Positions 1-9,546 of a DNA stretch of 64,000 bases are shown here, one piece after another. How positions within the stretch are numbered: the first letter of the stretch is position 1; every line of letters starts with the position of its first letter. The translations under genes were made by a program, and so were the position numbers. This DNA comes from Phanerochaete sordida (taxonomy: Eukaryota; Basidiomycota; Agaricomycetes; Polyporales; Phanerochaetaceae). Location of the stretch: the NCBI GenBank assembly GCA_019973155.2, contig BPQB01000005.1:1-64000 (forward strand), written 5' to 3'. The notes under the pieces are model-generated. The model saw nothing but the letters and a program-made list of their open reading frames with translations, did not search any database and was not told where the DNA came from.

Positions 1-430
1 TAGCCCTGATGTCCATGAGCTTATTGTGGTGTTCTATGTGCTTACATAATTCCCTGATGGTATGCATTGCTATTCATGTTGCTTAAGGCTTGTATGAATA
101 TGTTACACTTTAGTTCAATTGTTCAATATAGTCTGATGGGTTCAAACTATTTGGATTGGTGGGTGGTTGGGGTAATTCAAAGAAGAATGAAGAAATCGTA
201 CCCGCCAAGTGTTCACACTTTGGCCTGCTTGCACCCTAGTATCTGCCGACACCCTGCATGCAGGTGTTCTTCGATACCAGAGTGTCCTGCTCCGTCTCAG
301 GGTGTAATACGTAAATTGCACTATTCCTAATTTTCATCAATCCTCATGGTGCCCGTCAGCCACCTCAGGACTCTATATATTCGTAACGAAATCGCCTGCT
401 CCCTCCCAACCCACCCCCCTCCGACAGACG
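1..430. other. Intergenic leader region with TATA box
   Basis: No gene is supported here. The only useful signal is a TATATAT box at 374-380, about 50 nt upstream of the ATG at 431, followed by a pyrimidine-rich leader, as expected for a fungal core promoter. The 87-codon open frame at 67-330 has no coding character that I recognise. Confidence 0.5.
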
Positions 431-1410
431 ATGTCTGCGAACGTATCCGGGATGTCAGTCCAACCTGATTATTACCGTGACGAGGTACGTCCCGTAATAG
501 ACATATCTGGTTAATTTAACTCACACCGCGGGTCAGGCTTGTCCGATGTACGACTACCGGCCCCTCCGGCTGTTCCACGCGGCCGGCGTCACGTCGCAGA
601 ACTATCGCGTGACCATGTTCGATGTGGATTTCGCGTACTCGTTCGAGGGAGGTCGCGAAATGTACTCGCCGCTGGTCTACGCCCGCAGCCAGTCCGCTGG
701 TGCTGCCCGGCCTCCTGTACTCACGGGGACCTGGATCGGTCTCGTTTGGCACGGGATGGTTCGGTTCGGTTGGGTCGACACCATCGAGTCCACGGCTCGT
801 TCAACCGGCAATGTCTACTTGGGCGTCAAGATGTCCGCCGACGCAGGCGATGGACGCCTGCTGGTGGTCGTACCTATCAGCCACGTCTGGGTGCACACCC
901 TCAAGATCGGATATTGCGACAAGGGACACATGCAGCTGGCAGATCCCCTCGGCGTGTCATTTGGTGAGTTTCGCTCGTTGTGTCGCTTGACATCGCGGCT
1001 TACATAAGGGCGTCAGACAAGCACTGCCACGTGTACCCGTCGGAGGTCTGGACAGCTCCGAACTGGATAGTCCCTAACCCGAAGGTGTGCCACTGGGCGT
1101 GCTACCTTGGCTATCATCCCGTGTGTGAGTGCGATGTCGTCTAAAAGCGGACGTGCGTGTTGACAGTCGTGGTCGACCTCGCGTAGTACACCCTGCATTC
1201 GACGCACGCGCCGTGGATGTTCCCGCCGACGTCCGCACGACACACGAGTTGATCGAGTACGTGTACCCGGTGTTCGCCAAGTTTAACGTCAGTCGCGACG
1301 AGGTCGTTGCGTACATATACTCGGACGACTTCATGAAGCTTGCGGCCGACATCGCGCGGTCACTCGAGCGCGAATGCGTTTACGTCGGTCGCCCCTCCTC
1401 CGCGGCTTAG
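431..1410 (+). CDS. Orphan protein, 4 exons, 270 aa
   Basis: Exons 431-484, 537-963, 1017-1124 and 1187-1410; introns of 52, 53 and 62 nt. The third intron has a GTGAGT donor, a TTGAC branch and a GTAG acceptor, and it removes stop codons that would otherwise end the frame at 1144. The product begins MSANVSGMSV, has no signal peptide or membrane segment, and contains a short Cys/His-rich stretch near residues 161-196 (HCHVYP ... CHWACYLGYHP). The C-terminal third is helical and charged, with YVYPVF and YIYSDDF. I do not recognise a family. Conserved-looking splice sites and a TATA box 50 nt upstream argue that it is real. The second acceptor (1016) was chosen because it keeps the frame open. 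An alternative without intron 3 would give a 202-aa product. Confidence 0.6.
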
Positions 1411-1825
1411 AATGATGTTACGTTCGCGCTATCGCTGTATATATTCCAACGCGCGTGTGTTTCTTAATATCGTGAAATATCATCGAATTTCTCGGTAGCG
1501 GGCCATTGCCGCGTGCGGCCCTACTCGGATTATAGCTCGGGTAAAACGATAAATCGCCGCCACACCGTCGGCGCCTGTCTGCAATTCGCTTTGCGCTTTC
1601 CTCCTCCACCTCTTGCTCGTAGGTCGACCACGTCTCGGCTAGATATTCAAGTATGCGCATCTTACATCTTCGTTCTGCATGCAGTCTGATGAAACAGCTC
1701 TCCTTACCCCATTATTACCATCTCGAAAATGCACTAACCGCATGGCAAAAGCACCTGCTTTCCGACACCTAAATTGCGCCTAGCAGCCCGCACCCGCGCT
1801 CCTACACCTCTCACACTGCGACACC
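1411..1825. other. Intergenic region
   Basis: 415 bp between the orphan gene and BMT2. It contains a pyrimidine-rich stretch just before the BMT2 ATG (ctcctacacctctcacac) and no gene that I can support. The 80-codon minus-strand frame at 1418-1660 is not coding-like. Confidence 0.5.
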
Positions 1826-2864
1826 ATGGCCAAAATCCGCAAAGTGAAGCGCAAAGCCCCTGTCACGAGCCCCGCCGCGTCGGGGAGCGGCGCGGGGCCT
1901 GCGGGCTCCTCGAGCAAGCCCGCCGCGACGCGCAAGGTCATCCGCCGCTTCCACGTCCTCAGCAAGCGCCAGGTGCAGCTGCGCAAGCGGCTCGGGAGCC
2001 GGCGCGACGGGCTCTCCGCGGACGCGCGCGCGGTCAAGGACGAGCTCGCGGCGATCGAGCAGGAGCTCGCGGACATGGGCGGCCTCGAGGCGTACCAGAA
2101 GATGTCTGTCATTGGGCAGGGGAGCGACCGGGGCGGAGGCAGCGAGAAGGTGCTCATTGGGTGGTTGAATGAAGAGGGGTATCCGGAGAGCTTGGGCAAG
2201 GGGAAGCTGAGGTGCGCCCTTTGGGTCGTGCTTCCGGAGGATGCTTGTTCATGTTCGCGGCAGGGTTCTCGAGGTCGGCGCGCTCAAGCCAGACAACTAC
2301 GCCTCGTGCTCGTCGTGGATGAACGTCACGCCCATAGACCTGCACTCGCGACATCCAGCGATACAAGAACAGGATTTCTTGCTCCTGGACGAAGACGAAC
2401 ACCGCGAGCAGTGGGACCTCATCAGCCTCAGCCTGGTCGTGAACTTCGTGCCAGAGCCGAAAGACCGAGGTGCGCCTCCTACGCTTCCTTACGCTGCGCT
2501 CTGCTCACCCTTTGCTCCAGGGCGAATGTTACGGCTAGCCCACGCCATGCTGAAGCCGGAGCAGTACCTCTTCCTTGCCGTAGGTGGACTCGCCTCCACG
2601 GCCGACGCTCGGCTAACCATACACCTCCAGCTCCCTCTCCCATGCATCATGAACTCACGATATTGCACCGCCGAGCACATCGAGCGCCTTATGGCCGCGC
2701 TCTCGTTCAAACAGGTCAAGACGCGGTGGCGCGAAGGCGGGAAGATGGCGTATTGGCTGTTCCAGAAAGTTGCGCCAGCCGCGCCGCTGGACGCCACGCC
2801 GTACGAGAAGAAGGCTGTGCTCCGGACGGGGAACGACAGAAACAATTTCTCAATTGTTCTCTGA
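1826..2864 (+). CDS. BMT2: 25S rRNA adenine-N1 methyltransferase Bmt2
   Basis: Exons 1826-2211, 2264-2469, 2521-2579 and 2631-2864, giving 294 aa; introns are 51-52 nt. Bmt2 (DUF3321 family) is a nucleolar SAM-dependent enzyme that makes an m1A in helix 65 of large-subunit rRNA in yeast. Family signatures seen here: a basic N-terminus (MAKIRKVKRKAP), then LEAYQKMSVIGQGSDRGGGS at about residue 90, the SAM-binding LEVGALKPDNYA, an NFVPEPKDRGRML segment, LPLPCIMNSRY, and the C-terminal NDRNNFSIVL. The length is close to fungal homologues. All splice phases restore family sequence, for example KLR-VLEVGAL across intron 1. The 3' end lies directly against the duplicated region that starts near 2899. 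Confidence 0.93.
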
Positions 2865-2931
2865 GTATCAGTCCCCGAGCACACGCTGCAGGGCATCTTC
2901 ACGCGGTAGTATTTAAGCGAGGAAAACATGT

Positions 2932-3480
2932 TTATTCATTGTATTCTACTAGGAGGCTCTGACTAGAGCACCTTGCATGCCTCGACACAAGAGACAGCTG
3001 CGCTCGGCGATGACCGCAATCTAGAGAAAGGTCAGAGGCGTGTGTTGGTTTCGCCCTCGGCGTGTGCCGAGGGGTACTTATCCCGGAGACCACGTAAAGG
3101 TCCACGCCTATCCTCCGGGACGAGAGGGGACGCACCTTGGTCCTCATCCCTCTTCGTCCTCCAACGCGCAGTTGGAGGCTCCCTTCATGCTGGTCTTGAA
3201 GCCGCAGGCAGGAAGAAATAGAGTGACGTACCTTGGTCTTCGTCCTCCAACGTGTGAGGTCAGAGGCTCCCTTGATCCTGGTCTTGAGGCGGGCGCTGAA
3301 GTCGACAAGAAGCTGTGGGGCTAAGGTCAGTGCTACTGTGGACACTGTCGAAGATGTGCTAACATACCTTGAGGACGGGCACAGGGAGCGGAGCGAGGAG
3401 GAGGACGAGGAGGGGAAGTGAGATGAGAGACGGAGGCAAGAGCTGTGGGAGGACAGGACGAGCGGCGGAGAGGAATTTAT
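2932..3480 (-). pseudogene. Start-less copy of the duplicated minus-strand transcript unit
   Basis: Reading the minus strand from the TATA box (rc of 3475-3481), the same exon/intron arrangement as in copy B is visible: a donor after CCTCAAG and an acceptor before CTTCTTGTCGAC. But the codon matching the copy B ATG is CTG, and the frame entered from exon 1 meets TGA in the last minisatellite unit. A different frame stays open to 2932 and ends in the same C-terminus as copy B (LLVEYNE). This is either a decayed gene copy or a non-coding transcript in which open frames are incidental. The ribozyme-like RNA lies in its 3' part. Confidence 0.3.
3037..3121 (-). ncRNA. HDV-like self-cleaving ribozyme candidate, copy A
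   Basis: On the minus strand the 85 nt fold into the nested double pseudoknot typical of delta-type ribozymes, with segments in the right order. P1 is GUCCCGG with CCGGGAU, 7 bp starting with a G-U wobble. P2 is GGCGUG with CACGCC. P3 is GACC/GGUC closing the loop UUUACGU. P4 is CCCUCGGC-ACAC-GCCGAGGG. J4/2 starts CGAAA, matching the C-N-R-A consensus that holds the catalytic cytosine. Two A residues directly after P1 could pair with two loop-L3 U residues (P1.1). Cleavage would fall 5' of the G at 3121. J4/2 is longer (11 nt) than usual. Self-cleavage is inferred, not shown. Confidence 0.55.
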
Positions 3481-3623
3481 ACACCAACCGCGGCGGCTGA
3501 CGCGCCGCTCGACGCGTCCAGCCTCTCGCTCAACCTCGGAAAACACCACCGGGGCACCTCCCGCGCGCGATCGAGCGCCCAGCCCGGCGGCGAACCAGGC
3601 GAGGCCAGACAGCATGGCATTAG

Positions 3624-3915
3624 CCGGATGCCTCTGGGCGATGTGTATTATTTCGTGAGTGCATCTGTGCGGCGCAGCGTCCTCGTCGAGTACTTGATAT
3701 ACAGTACACAGCAACATCTACGAGTCTCCGCAGGCTGCTCGCCCGCCACTGCGATAGCATCGCTCTGGAACGACAAGAGCGTTAGCCTCACCTAGGCGTC
3801 GGCGGATTGTCAGCCTGCTTCGACGACCCTGTCCGAAAGCAGTCGAACACTGCGCTCTGTTTTTAAGCGTCGCTGACGGGGTGGCGTTAGCCGCGTCGCC
3901 AGTGGACGCCACACC
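3624..3915. other. Spacer between duplication copies
   Basis: 292 bp that separate copies A and B and have no counterpart after copy B. No coding sequence is supported. The plus-strand open frame through 3445-3795 spans copy A and the spacer without recognisable features. Confidence 0.5.
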
Positions 3916-3950
3916 CTTCACGCGGTAGGATTTCGCCAAGAAAATCATGT

Positions 3951-4498
3951 TTATTCATTGTATTCTACTAGGAGGTTTTGACTAGAGCACCTTGCATGCC
4001 TCGACACACGAGACAGCTGCGCTCGGCGACGACAGCGATCTAGAGAAGGGTCAGAGGCGTGTGTTGGTTTCGCCCTCGGCGTGCGCCGAGGGGTACTTAT
4101 CCCGGAGACCACGTAAAGGTCCACGCCTGTCCTCCGGGACGAGAGAGGACGCACCTTGGTCCTCATCCCTCTTCGTCCTCCAACACGCAGTCGGAGGCTC
4201 CCTTGATGCCGGTCTTGCAGCCGGCGCTGTAGCAGACAGGAAAAAATGAGGACGACGCACCTGGATCTTCGTCCTCCAACGTGTGAGGTCAGAGGCTCCC
4301 TTGATCCCGGGCTTGAGGCGAGCGCTGTAACAGACAGGACGACGTACCTTGATCTTCGTCCTCTAACGTGTGAGGTCAGAGGCTCTCTTGATCCTGGTCT
4401 TGAGGCGGGCACTGAAGTCGACACGAAGCTGTGGGGGTATGGTCAGGGGGCCACTGTACTGTCGAAGATGTGCTGACATACCTTGAGGACGAGCACAT
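3951..4498 (-). CDS. Putative 164-aa protein or structured RNA gene in copy B
   Basis: Minus-strand exons 4482-4498 and 3951-4428. The 53-nt intron has a strong GTATGT donor, a CTGAC branch and a CACAG acceptor. The predicted protein starts MCSSSSFVSTSV, carries two imperfect repeats of PGSREPLTSHV encoded by minisatellite units, and is Arg/Ser-rich with no recognised domain. The frame runs straight through the ribozyme-like segment. The transcript may therefore be non-coding and the open frame incidental. The TATA-like box lies about 90 nt upstream of the ATG. Confidence 0.25.
4056..4140 (-). ncRNA. HDV-like self-cleaving ribozyme candidate, copy B
   Basis: Same fold as copy A. Only two changes are evident: a C in the P1/P2 linker and GCAC instead of ACAC in the P4 loop. 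Both lie outside the predicted helices. The potential cleavage position is 5' of the minus-strand G at 4140. P1, P2, P3, P4, loop UUUACGU and the CGAAA of J4/2 are unchanged. Because copies A and B are recent duplicates, their similarity alone is weak evidence. The support comes from comparison with the diverged copy at 24.3 kb. Confidence 0.55.
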
Positions 4499-4743
4499 GG
4501 GGGCGGAGCGAGGAGGAGGAAGAGGCGGGGTAGTGAGATGAGAGACGGAGGCAAGAGCTGAAGGAGGACAGCACGAGCAGCGGCGAGGTCTATATACACC
4601 AGCCACGGCGGCTGACACGCCGTTCGACGCGTACAGCCTCTCCTGCAACCGAAAACGTGACCGCGGCAGCTCTCGCTAGCGCCCAGCCCGGCGGGACATG
4701 ACGCGCATAACGAGCTGCTCGTCTACAGCATGGTGGCATTCAA

Positions 4744-5261
4744 GGAGGGCATTCAAGAGGGCATCGTCGAATGCTCGGAGTCCCCTCTGACCCATAGTGA
4801 GTGTCGCCTTTACGGCCTCGCACCGACAAATTCCGGGAACATAGACAAACATATTTGAGATATGTACAGACGCAGGTCGGCTTGTATCTCATGGGCATTC
4901 ATTGAGATGAAATCACTGTGTACAAATCGTGTATGCTCGTTATGTTCCTCGACGATCTCAACCGATGTCACTTGAAGATGTGTATCTCATCAGGTCCTAC
5001 GTGAACTCGATCGTGAAGGGATTTCGTGCATGAGTGCCAGAGCACCACAGCATCTGACGCTCCGTGTTCAGTCAGTCTCCAAACATCGTCACGATCTCAT
5101 TCGTTCCATAGACCTAGCGGTAGATGCGTGAATTCCAGGCCGTTCCGAGAGCGAATAAACGGAACATCGCCAACCCACTTTATCGATGGGGTCCTTCTCT
5201 ATCATTTTTGCGACACGCGCCTTCATATGTGCTCTAGAGCTCATACAGTAAGTACCACACT
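4744..5261. other. Intergenic region
   Basis: About 500 bp after the duplication. I see no coding exon, RNA or repeat that can be supported. The short open frames around 5026-5340 lack splice or family support. Confidence 0.5.
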
Positions 5262-5513
5262 TTACTGCCATGACCCATGATACATACAAGGTATAGAACA
5301 GCGGGTGCAGTCTACCTCTGAAGCGGTGGAACAGCAACACAGAAGCGGGTCCGGCAGACTACGGAGGGGCACAGGGCTGATAATAGCGAAGTCAACACTG
5401 CCTTGGGTGCCACATTCGGATTCCGGGATGCAGCAGAACACATCCGGCTGAGGTGCGGCGATGCAAGAGCGGAGAGTGACGAGAGCAAGGAGGGAGATTG
5501 CGAAGATGTGCAT
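5262..5513 (-). CDS. Small secreted cysteine-rich protein
   Basis: Single-exon reading of 83 aa. The N-terminus MHIFAISLLALVTLRSCIA is a clear signal peptide with a likely cut near IA-APQP. The mature part has nine cysteines, including CC, CCC and a CTRCSIPC tail. No proline-rich or enzymatic domain is visible. A TATAAATA box (rc of 5556-5563) lies about 43-50 nt upstream of the ATG. A possible 51-nt intron (5265-5315, GTAGAC...GGCAG) is in frame and ends right before the same TAA, so splicing would give a 66-aa form without the last three cysteines. Such proteins in Agaricomycetes are often extracellular effector-like or structural; the function here is unknown. Confidence 0.6.
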   Translation of the reverse strand: MHIFAISLLALVTLRSCIAAPQPDVFCCIPESECGTQGSVDFAIISPVPLRSLPDPLLCCCSTASEVDCTRCSIPCMYHGSWQ

Positions 5514-5555
5514 GGTGCAAGATAGTGCTGGGCACTGCTGAACGGTGAGGGGGGA

Positions 5556-5563
5556 TATTTATA
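5556..5563 (-). promoter_or_regulatory. TATA box of the small secreted protein gene
   Basis: The minus strand reads TATAAATA, 43-50 nt upstream of the ATG at 5513, a spacing usual for compact fungal promoters. Confidence 0.5.
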
Positions 5564-5900
5564 CCGTTCGTCCAGGTACAATTCCCTATATGGTTACGGG
5601 TTCGGTGACATAGATTCCAGGGTTTAGTAGAGGTCAGTAGATGCTCTCGATATTGCCATGTGCGCCTTCTTGCCTCCGATGACCGAATGAGTGGTGCATC
5701 TCATTGAACGGCCGGGAGCACACATGTCGTAACAGATTGCTATAAAGGTACGGACAGAGGGCTGATCTCGGCAGCCAGGAGAGCATATGAATTGTACCTG
5801 GCCTCTGAAACAGTGGCGTAGACACATAGTGAGAGCGAGCTGCCAAGCTCGTGTGGATGTGGAGCTCATTGACGGACATAATACTCACCATACTAGATAG

Positions 5901-6017
5901 GAGGCTTTCGTTGTCAACCGGCAGTTCTTTCGGGCGGAAGCTGAAGAACTAGCCAATGAGAGACATGAGCTCAATCAAGCTCTTCGAGCGGATAAGCTAT
6001 TCACATACCTAAGATAA
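5901..6017 (+). pseudogene. Isolated coiled-coil exon fragment
   Basis: A 38-codon frame ending in TAA reads EAFVVNRQFFRAEAEELANE and continues with a charged helical stretch. It follows a TAG acceptor-like site at 5898-5900. The heptad-like charged pattern looks like part of a coiled-coil protein, but no start or upstream exon could be joined to it. I take it as a gene fragment. Confidence 0.25.
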
Positions 6018-7115
6018 AGTATACCCACGCTTTGGCATCCGTGTCTCGATGCTGTGTGGCCCGTGGCCTTTCCGCTACCTCTCAGGTCGCACGATTTGGC
6101 CTCATATAACCTGACAGTAGAAATGCAAGTCAGCGCAGCTGTGTCCAACCGAGTCGACAAGTGAAGGCGTGAAAATTTCGCGGCTGTCAGCACAGCTGCG
6201 ACTAAGGCAGTGATAGAGGAGATCAGGTGCCTTCGTAACTATTGCGGTCTGATTTCTCCGATCTTGTGTATGTCACCTGGAGGTGACGCATCTATACTTT
6301 ACCGTCTGAACCGTTGTCCGCCTCAATTCTTTTAATTCTTCACGCCACAGAGCGCGACTCACAAGTTGTACGCGCATGCGGCTCCTGTTTTGGAGAACAT
6401 GCACGTAAGTAGTTGGATCTCTTCGAGGGTATAAAAAACAGAAAATTATGATGTCATTGTATGCCGGAGCGCATACAAATCCATCGTACAGCAGCCTTTG
6501 CATAGCTAAGTAGAGAAACTCACTGCAATTTTCAGCTTCACTTTCAACGTGAAGTTATCTCTGTCGATATCTCCCTGCTTCTAAGCCTCAATGTTTCTAC
6601 GTCCCGGTTACAGTCGATAAAGCGTCACGACAGCCATCCGCGACGTTCCCTGACGAACCGAATGCTAGTGCCAGTCCTCAGCTGGAGCTTGTCGATAAAC
6701 ATGGGTGCCGCCTCGGACCCCATGGCTGGGTAATATGGCGATGCCTACCTTCGAGCACACCTGCGCAGAGAGCAAGCTCGGTACCGCCGCGCGCGACTCG
6801 CGCCCGCTTGGCTTTTGTAACTCCGCTGATTCGCGCGCCAGGTTCCCTAGAAGCGCGCTGCTGCGCTCAGGGTGTGGCGCAAACATTGACCTCAGAACAT
6901 TTTACACAAACCGGCCAAATTCAAGCTGCCTCAATACGCAGTAGGACTAACTATTTACACCGCTAGCAAAAACGAGAAAATTTAAGCCCCCTATGTTATA
7001 TACTGCACGACCGCAGAGTAGGCGCCCCCCACGAAGACTTGACGAAGCCTGCACCAGCTCAGCTCAGCGCAGGATATGGACCGCGCCTCTGAAAGTGTAG
7101 ATTGGAAGCCTCGTC
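6018..7115. other. Intergenic region
   Basis: About 1.1 kb with many short open frames on both strands and no consistent splice structure, repeat or RNA fold that I can support. Confidence 0.4.
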
Positions 7116-7602
7116 TCACGGAGGACCAGCGGCGCTGACCTCCTCGCCCCTGCCGCAGATAGCATGAGTGCCAGAGCCCCGGAACTATGCAGTCGGAGAC
7201 TCACTCTGCAGCGGGCTGGCAGCTGGCCTTTGGCACGCTGAGCGCCTTCTTGTTGCCAAAGCGAAGGACGAGCTTGACCTAGACGACAGCAGGTCAGGAG
7301 TGGACGGGAGCGCGAGGAAGGCACGGACGTACGCCACGGGTGCTCTCGAACGTGGTCATACACTCGCCGACGTAGCGGATGCCGTTCGCCTTGAACGCCC
7401 ACTTGCCCTATGCGACCGATGGTCCAGCGACACTGCGATGCTCCTAACAATGCAACAGACCTTCATCGAGATGTTGACGGGAAGATGGTCGCGGTTCTCG
7501 GCCTCAGCAAAGGGAGAGTAGTCCATCTGGGGTGGCGATCAGTGACGGCGTACGTCCGGCACATTGATACATGCTACATACGTAGGAGTAAGAGTCAGAC
7601 AT
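7116..7602 (-). CDS. Small five-exon protein, paralogue 1
   Basis: Minus-strand exons 7582-7602, 7461-7526, 7333-7407, 7205-7278 and 7116-7149, coding 89 aa. The central motif GKWAFKANGIRYVGEC and the following VKLVLRFGNKK match the gene at 16941-17430 (GKWAFIYDNMRYVGLC, VQLVLRFAGGT). All four introns sit at the same positions and phases. No signal peptide or membrane segment is present. The family is unknown to me; two beta-rich short motifs suggest a small compact domain. A TATA-like ATAAAAG (rc of 7674-7680) lies about 75 nt upstream. It flanks the kinase-like cluster on its left, as its paralogue does on the right. Confidence 0.7.
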
Positions 7603-8139
7603 GGTGAGTTGGATGCTTGGGATGTGCTGGGATGAGGATAGAGATGCTAGCAGGGTGAACAGTCCGTGTCCTGCTTTTATGCACAAGGAGGTCAGGATCG
7701 CTCTCACAAAGCATCGCGAGGCGCAAGGAGTCAAGTTACCAAATTCCTTGCCGTGGGACTGAGCAGCGTTATGTGCACGTCCTATGATAATCCATCGCAA
7801 TCTGCTGATTTCTAGGTCGTAAATCGGAGGAGCGAGCGCATGCACGAGTAGGACAATGCTGATGGCCGTGTTCTACGACTTGCCCTCTACTTGTACCATA
7901 TCGAGGCATCCGAGGCGCGAGTTGCGGCAAAGCCGGGTGGATGGGTCGCAGATCGTCTATTGATGGAAATACGAGGACAGGATGTCAGCCCTGAATCACC
8001 CGTGACAAAATCAGGACCAGGGTCCTCAACACGAGCTGTTCGCTCCGTTAGTACGCCTGCAGTCCCGGCCTTGCACTCTCCTGATGAACGAGTCAGCACC
8101 GAGACTGCATCCGATTTAGCTCTCACACATACCTGCTTC
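7603..8139. other. Intergenic region
   Basis: Promoter side of the small five-exon gene and 3' flank of the first kinase-like gene. An 88-codon plus-strand frame at 7891-8157 has no family resemblance or splice context and overlaps the 3' end of the kinase-like gene, so it is not called. Confidence 0.4.
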
Positions 8140-9546
8140 TCAGCACTCTTGCAATAGTGGCTTTATCAACAGCGCGTTCGGTGGCGTGTCCTCGAGCACG
8201 CGACAAAGAGTTTGGAGAGTCTCCGCCGCGCTAGGCCGGGCCGACACATCTGGCTTAGCCATATTGGAGAGCGCCTCATCGATAGGCTGGATCGTGGACT
8301 GTGCTCGTGATCAGCTACGCCTTCGCTCCCATGATTCGGTGGTGTTCACCTTAAAGTCCGCGAGGTCGGTGCCCAACTGCCAGACATCGAGCTTGAATGG
8401 GTCGTATGGCATCCCTGACGCTACCTCTGGAGGCACCGGGCGCAGGTATTCGTCGACTTCCATCGTGTCGCCTAGGGGTATCCCGATACAGCGGCGCTCG
8501 TCCGGCAGCGAGTCCGCGGAAAACTCGACGGCGCACTCGAAATCGATCATGTACACCTGTGGGCGCGACGGCGAGATCGCGCCGGAGCACAGCGACTCCG
8601 GCATCCACTCAACCATGAAATTGCTCTTGAAGACGTCCTGTGATCAATGTTAGAATAGCCCTGGGCGATGTCTTGAAAGGTCCTTACCCTGTGTGCAATA
8701 TTCATGGAATGTAGATATGTCAAGCCCTGGCTCGGCGGCGTGAGCTTGACAGAGTGAGGTCAGACGGGACGCTACGCACCTCTAACGCCTGCATGATCAT
8801 GTCCAGTATGTCGCCAACAGAGTTCGTCGCCCAGTGGCCATACGCAAAATTCATCGCTATGCCAGACTTGGGGAAGATGCCGAAGATGATGTCGTTGAAC
8901 GCCAGCTCGTCGAGCATAGGCAGCGTGTGGTTGTTGGAGAAGAGACTCTGTGATCCTCGGGCGATCTTGCGGAGGATATTGAGGTGTCGTCTACCCTGAT
9001 CTCCGACTACCAGGACTCGCACAACGACATCGTGACCTGTGCGGCTGCGAGCGGCGCGAGAGATGGCGTTCTGCGAGACCATGAGTAGATGGATCACCAA
9101 ATCTTCAAAATGCTCGTACATTGTATTCCCACTTCGTGTAGTCATAGAAGGTCTCGACGTCGCGAAAGGACGTGGCGTACCCGAATCCATTACACGATGC
9201 TTCTTGCCCTGGAGGGGGCACCAGGGCAAAGAAAAGTTTGTGGGACCAGAGCACGTAACCGTGCTGCGCAAAGAGACTGTGTAAGTTCGCCCAAATTTCA
9301 TTGTCCGCGTGCTCGTCTTCCCCTGGACGCCTCCAGGTGCGCAGATCCGAAGGAATCTATCAAGTTCGTCATAAGTTCGAGCATCAAGTACTCTGAATGC
9401 AAACTCACGCAAGCCCGCACCAAGCTTTTCCGGGGTGCGCCCTCCGTTTCGAATGTTGGTCTTTTACGCCAGAGAGTGGAAACAGCAATAGCAGCAGCGG
9501 CGGCCGTAGCCGCAGCCAGGCAAAGCGTCCTTGTATCCGTGGGCAT
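8140..9546 (-). CDS. Membrane-anchored protein-kinase-like protein 1
   Basis: Minus-strand exons 9409-9546, 9120-9356, 8780-9070, 8688-8726, 8350-8637 and 8140-8298, coding 383 aa. An N-terminal hydrophobic helix ([17 protein letters not shown]) is followed by a short linker and a divergent kinase-like domain. Seen in order: DVVVRV (about 139-144) in place of the beta3 VAIK, so Arg instead of Lys; HLNILRKIA as a possible C-helix; IAHRDVFKSN (232-241), a full HRD catalytic loop; MIDFE (265-269), where DFG has become DFE; then PVPPEV, an APE-like motif, and DVWQLG. No glycine loop is visible. Low-activity kinase or pseudokinase; the substrate is unknown. Confidence 0.8.

Larger units (their letters stand above)
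2899..3623. repeat. Tandem segmental duplication, copy A
   Basis: First copy of a roughly 1-kb duplication with near-constant offset of about 1017-1019 nt over its left part. It begins with ttcacgcggta in the BMT2 3' flank and runs to about 3623 (cagcatggcatt). It contains two units of an ~85-nt minisatellite (about 3165-3300; core ctccaacgtgtgaggtcaga), where copy B has three. A minus-strand TATA box (rc of 3475-3481), a minus-strand intron with GTATGT donor and CTGAC branch, and a ribozyme-like segment all read on the minus strand. Identity to copy B is high by eye over most of the length. Confidence 0.8.
3916..4743. repeat. Tandem segmental duplication, copy B
   Basis: Second copy. It starts with ttcacgcggta at about 3917 and ends near cagcatggtggcatt at 4743. 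It is longer than copy A because it holds three ~85-nt minisatellite units (about 4170-4425) instead of two; two are nearly identical and the third, next to the ribozyme-like segment, is diverged. A minus-strand TATA-like box (rc of tatata near 4590) heads the minus-strand transcript unit. Confidence 0.8.

Noticed and set aside
2932..3717. 261-codon uninterrupted minus-strand frame as a protein in copy A
   Set aside because: It crosses a well-supported intron and the spacer upstream of the TATA box; only its C-terminal part matches copy B.
7064..7521. Single-exon frames of 117-128 codons around the left mini-gene
   Set aside because: They read through introns that are defined by exact correspondence with the paralogue at 16.9 kb.
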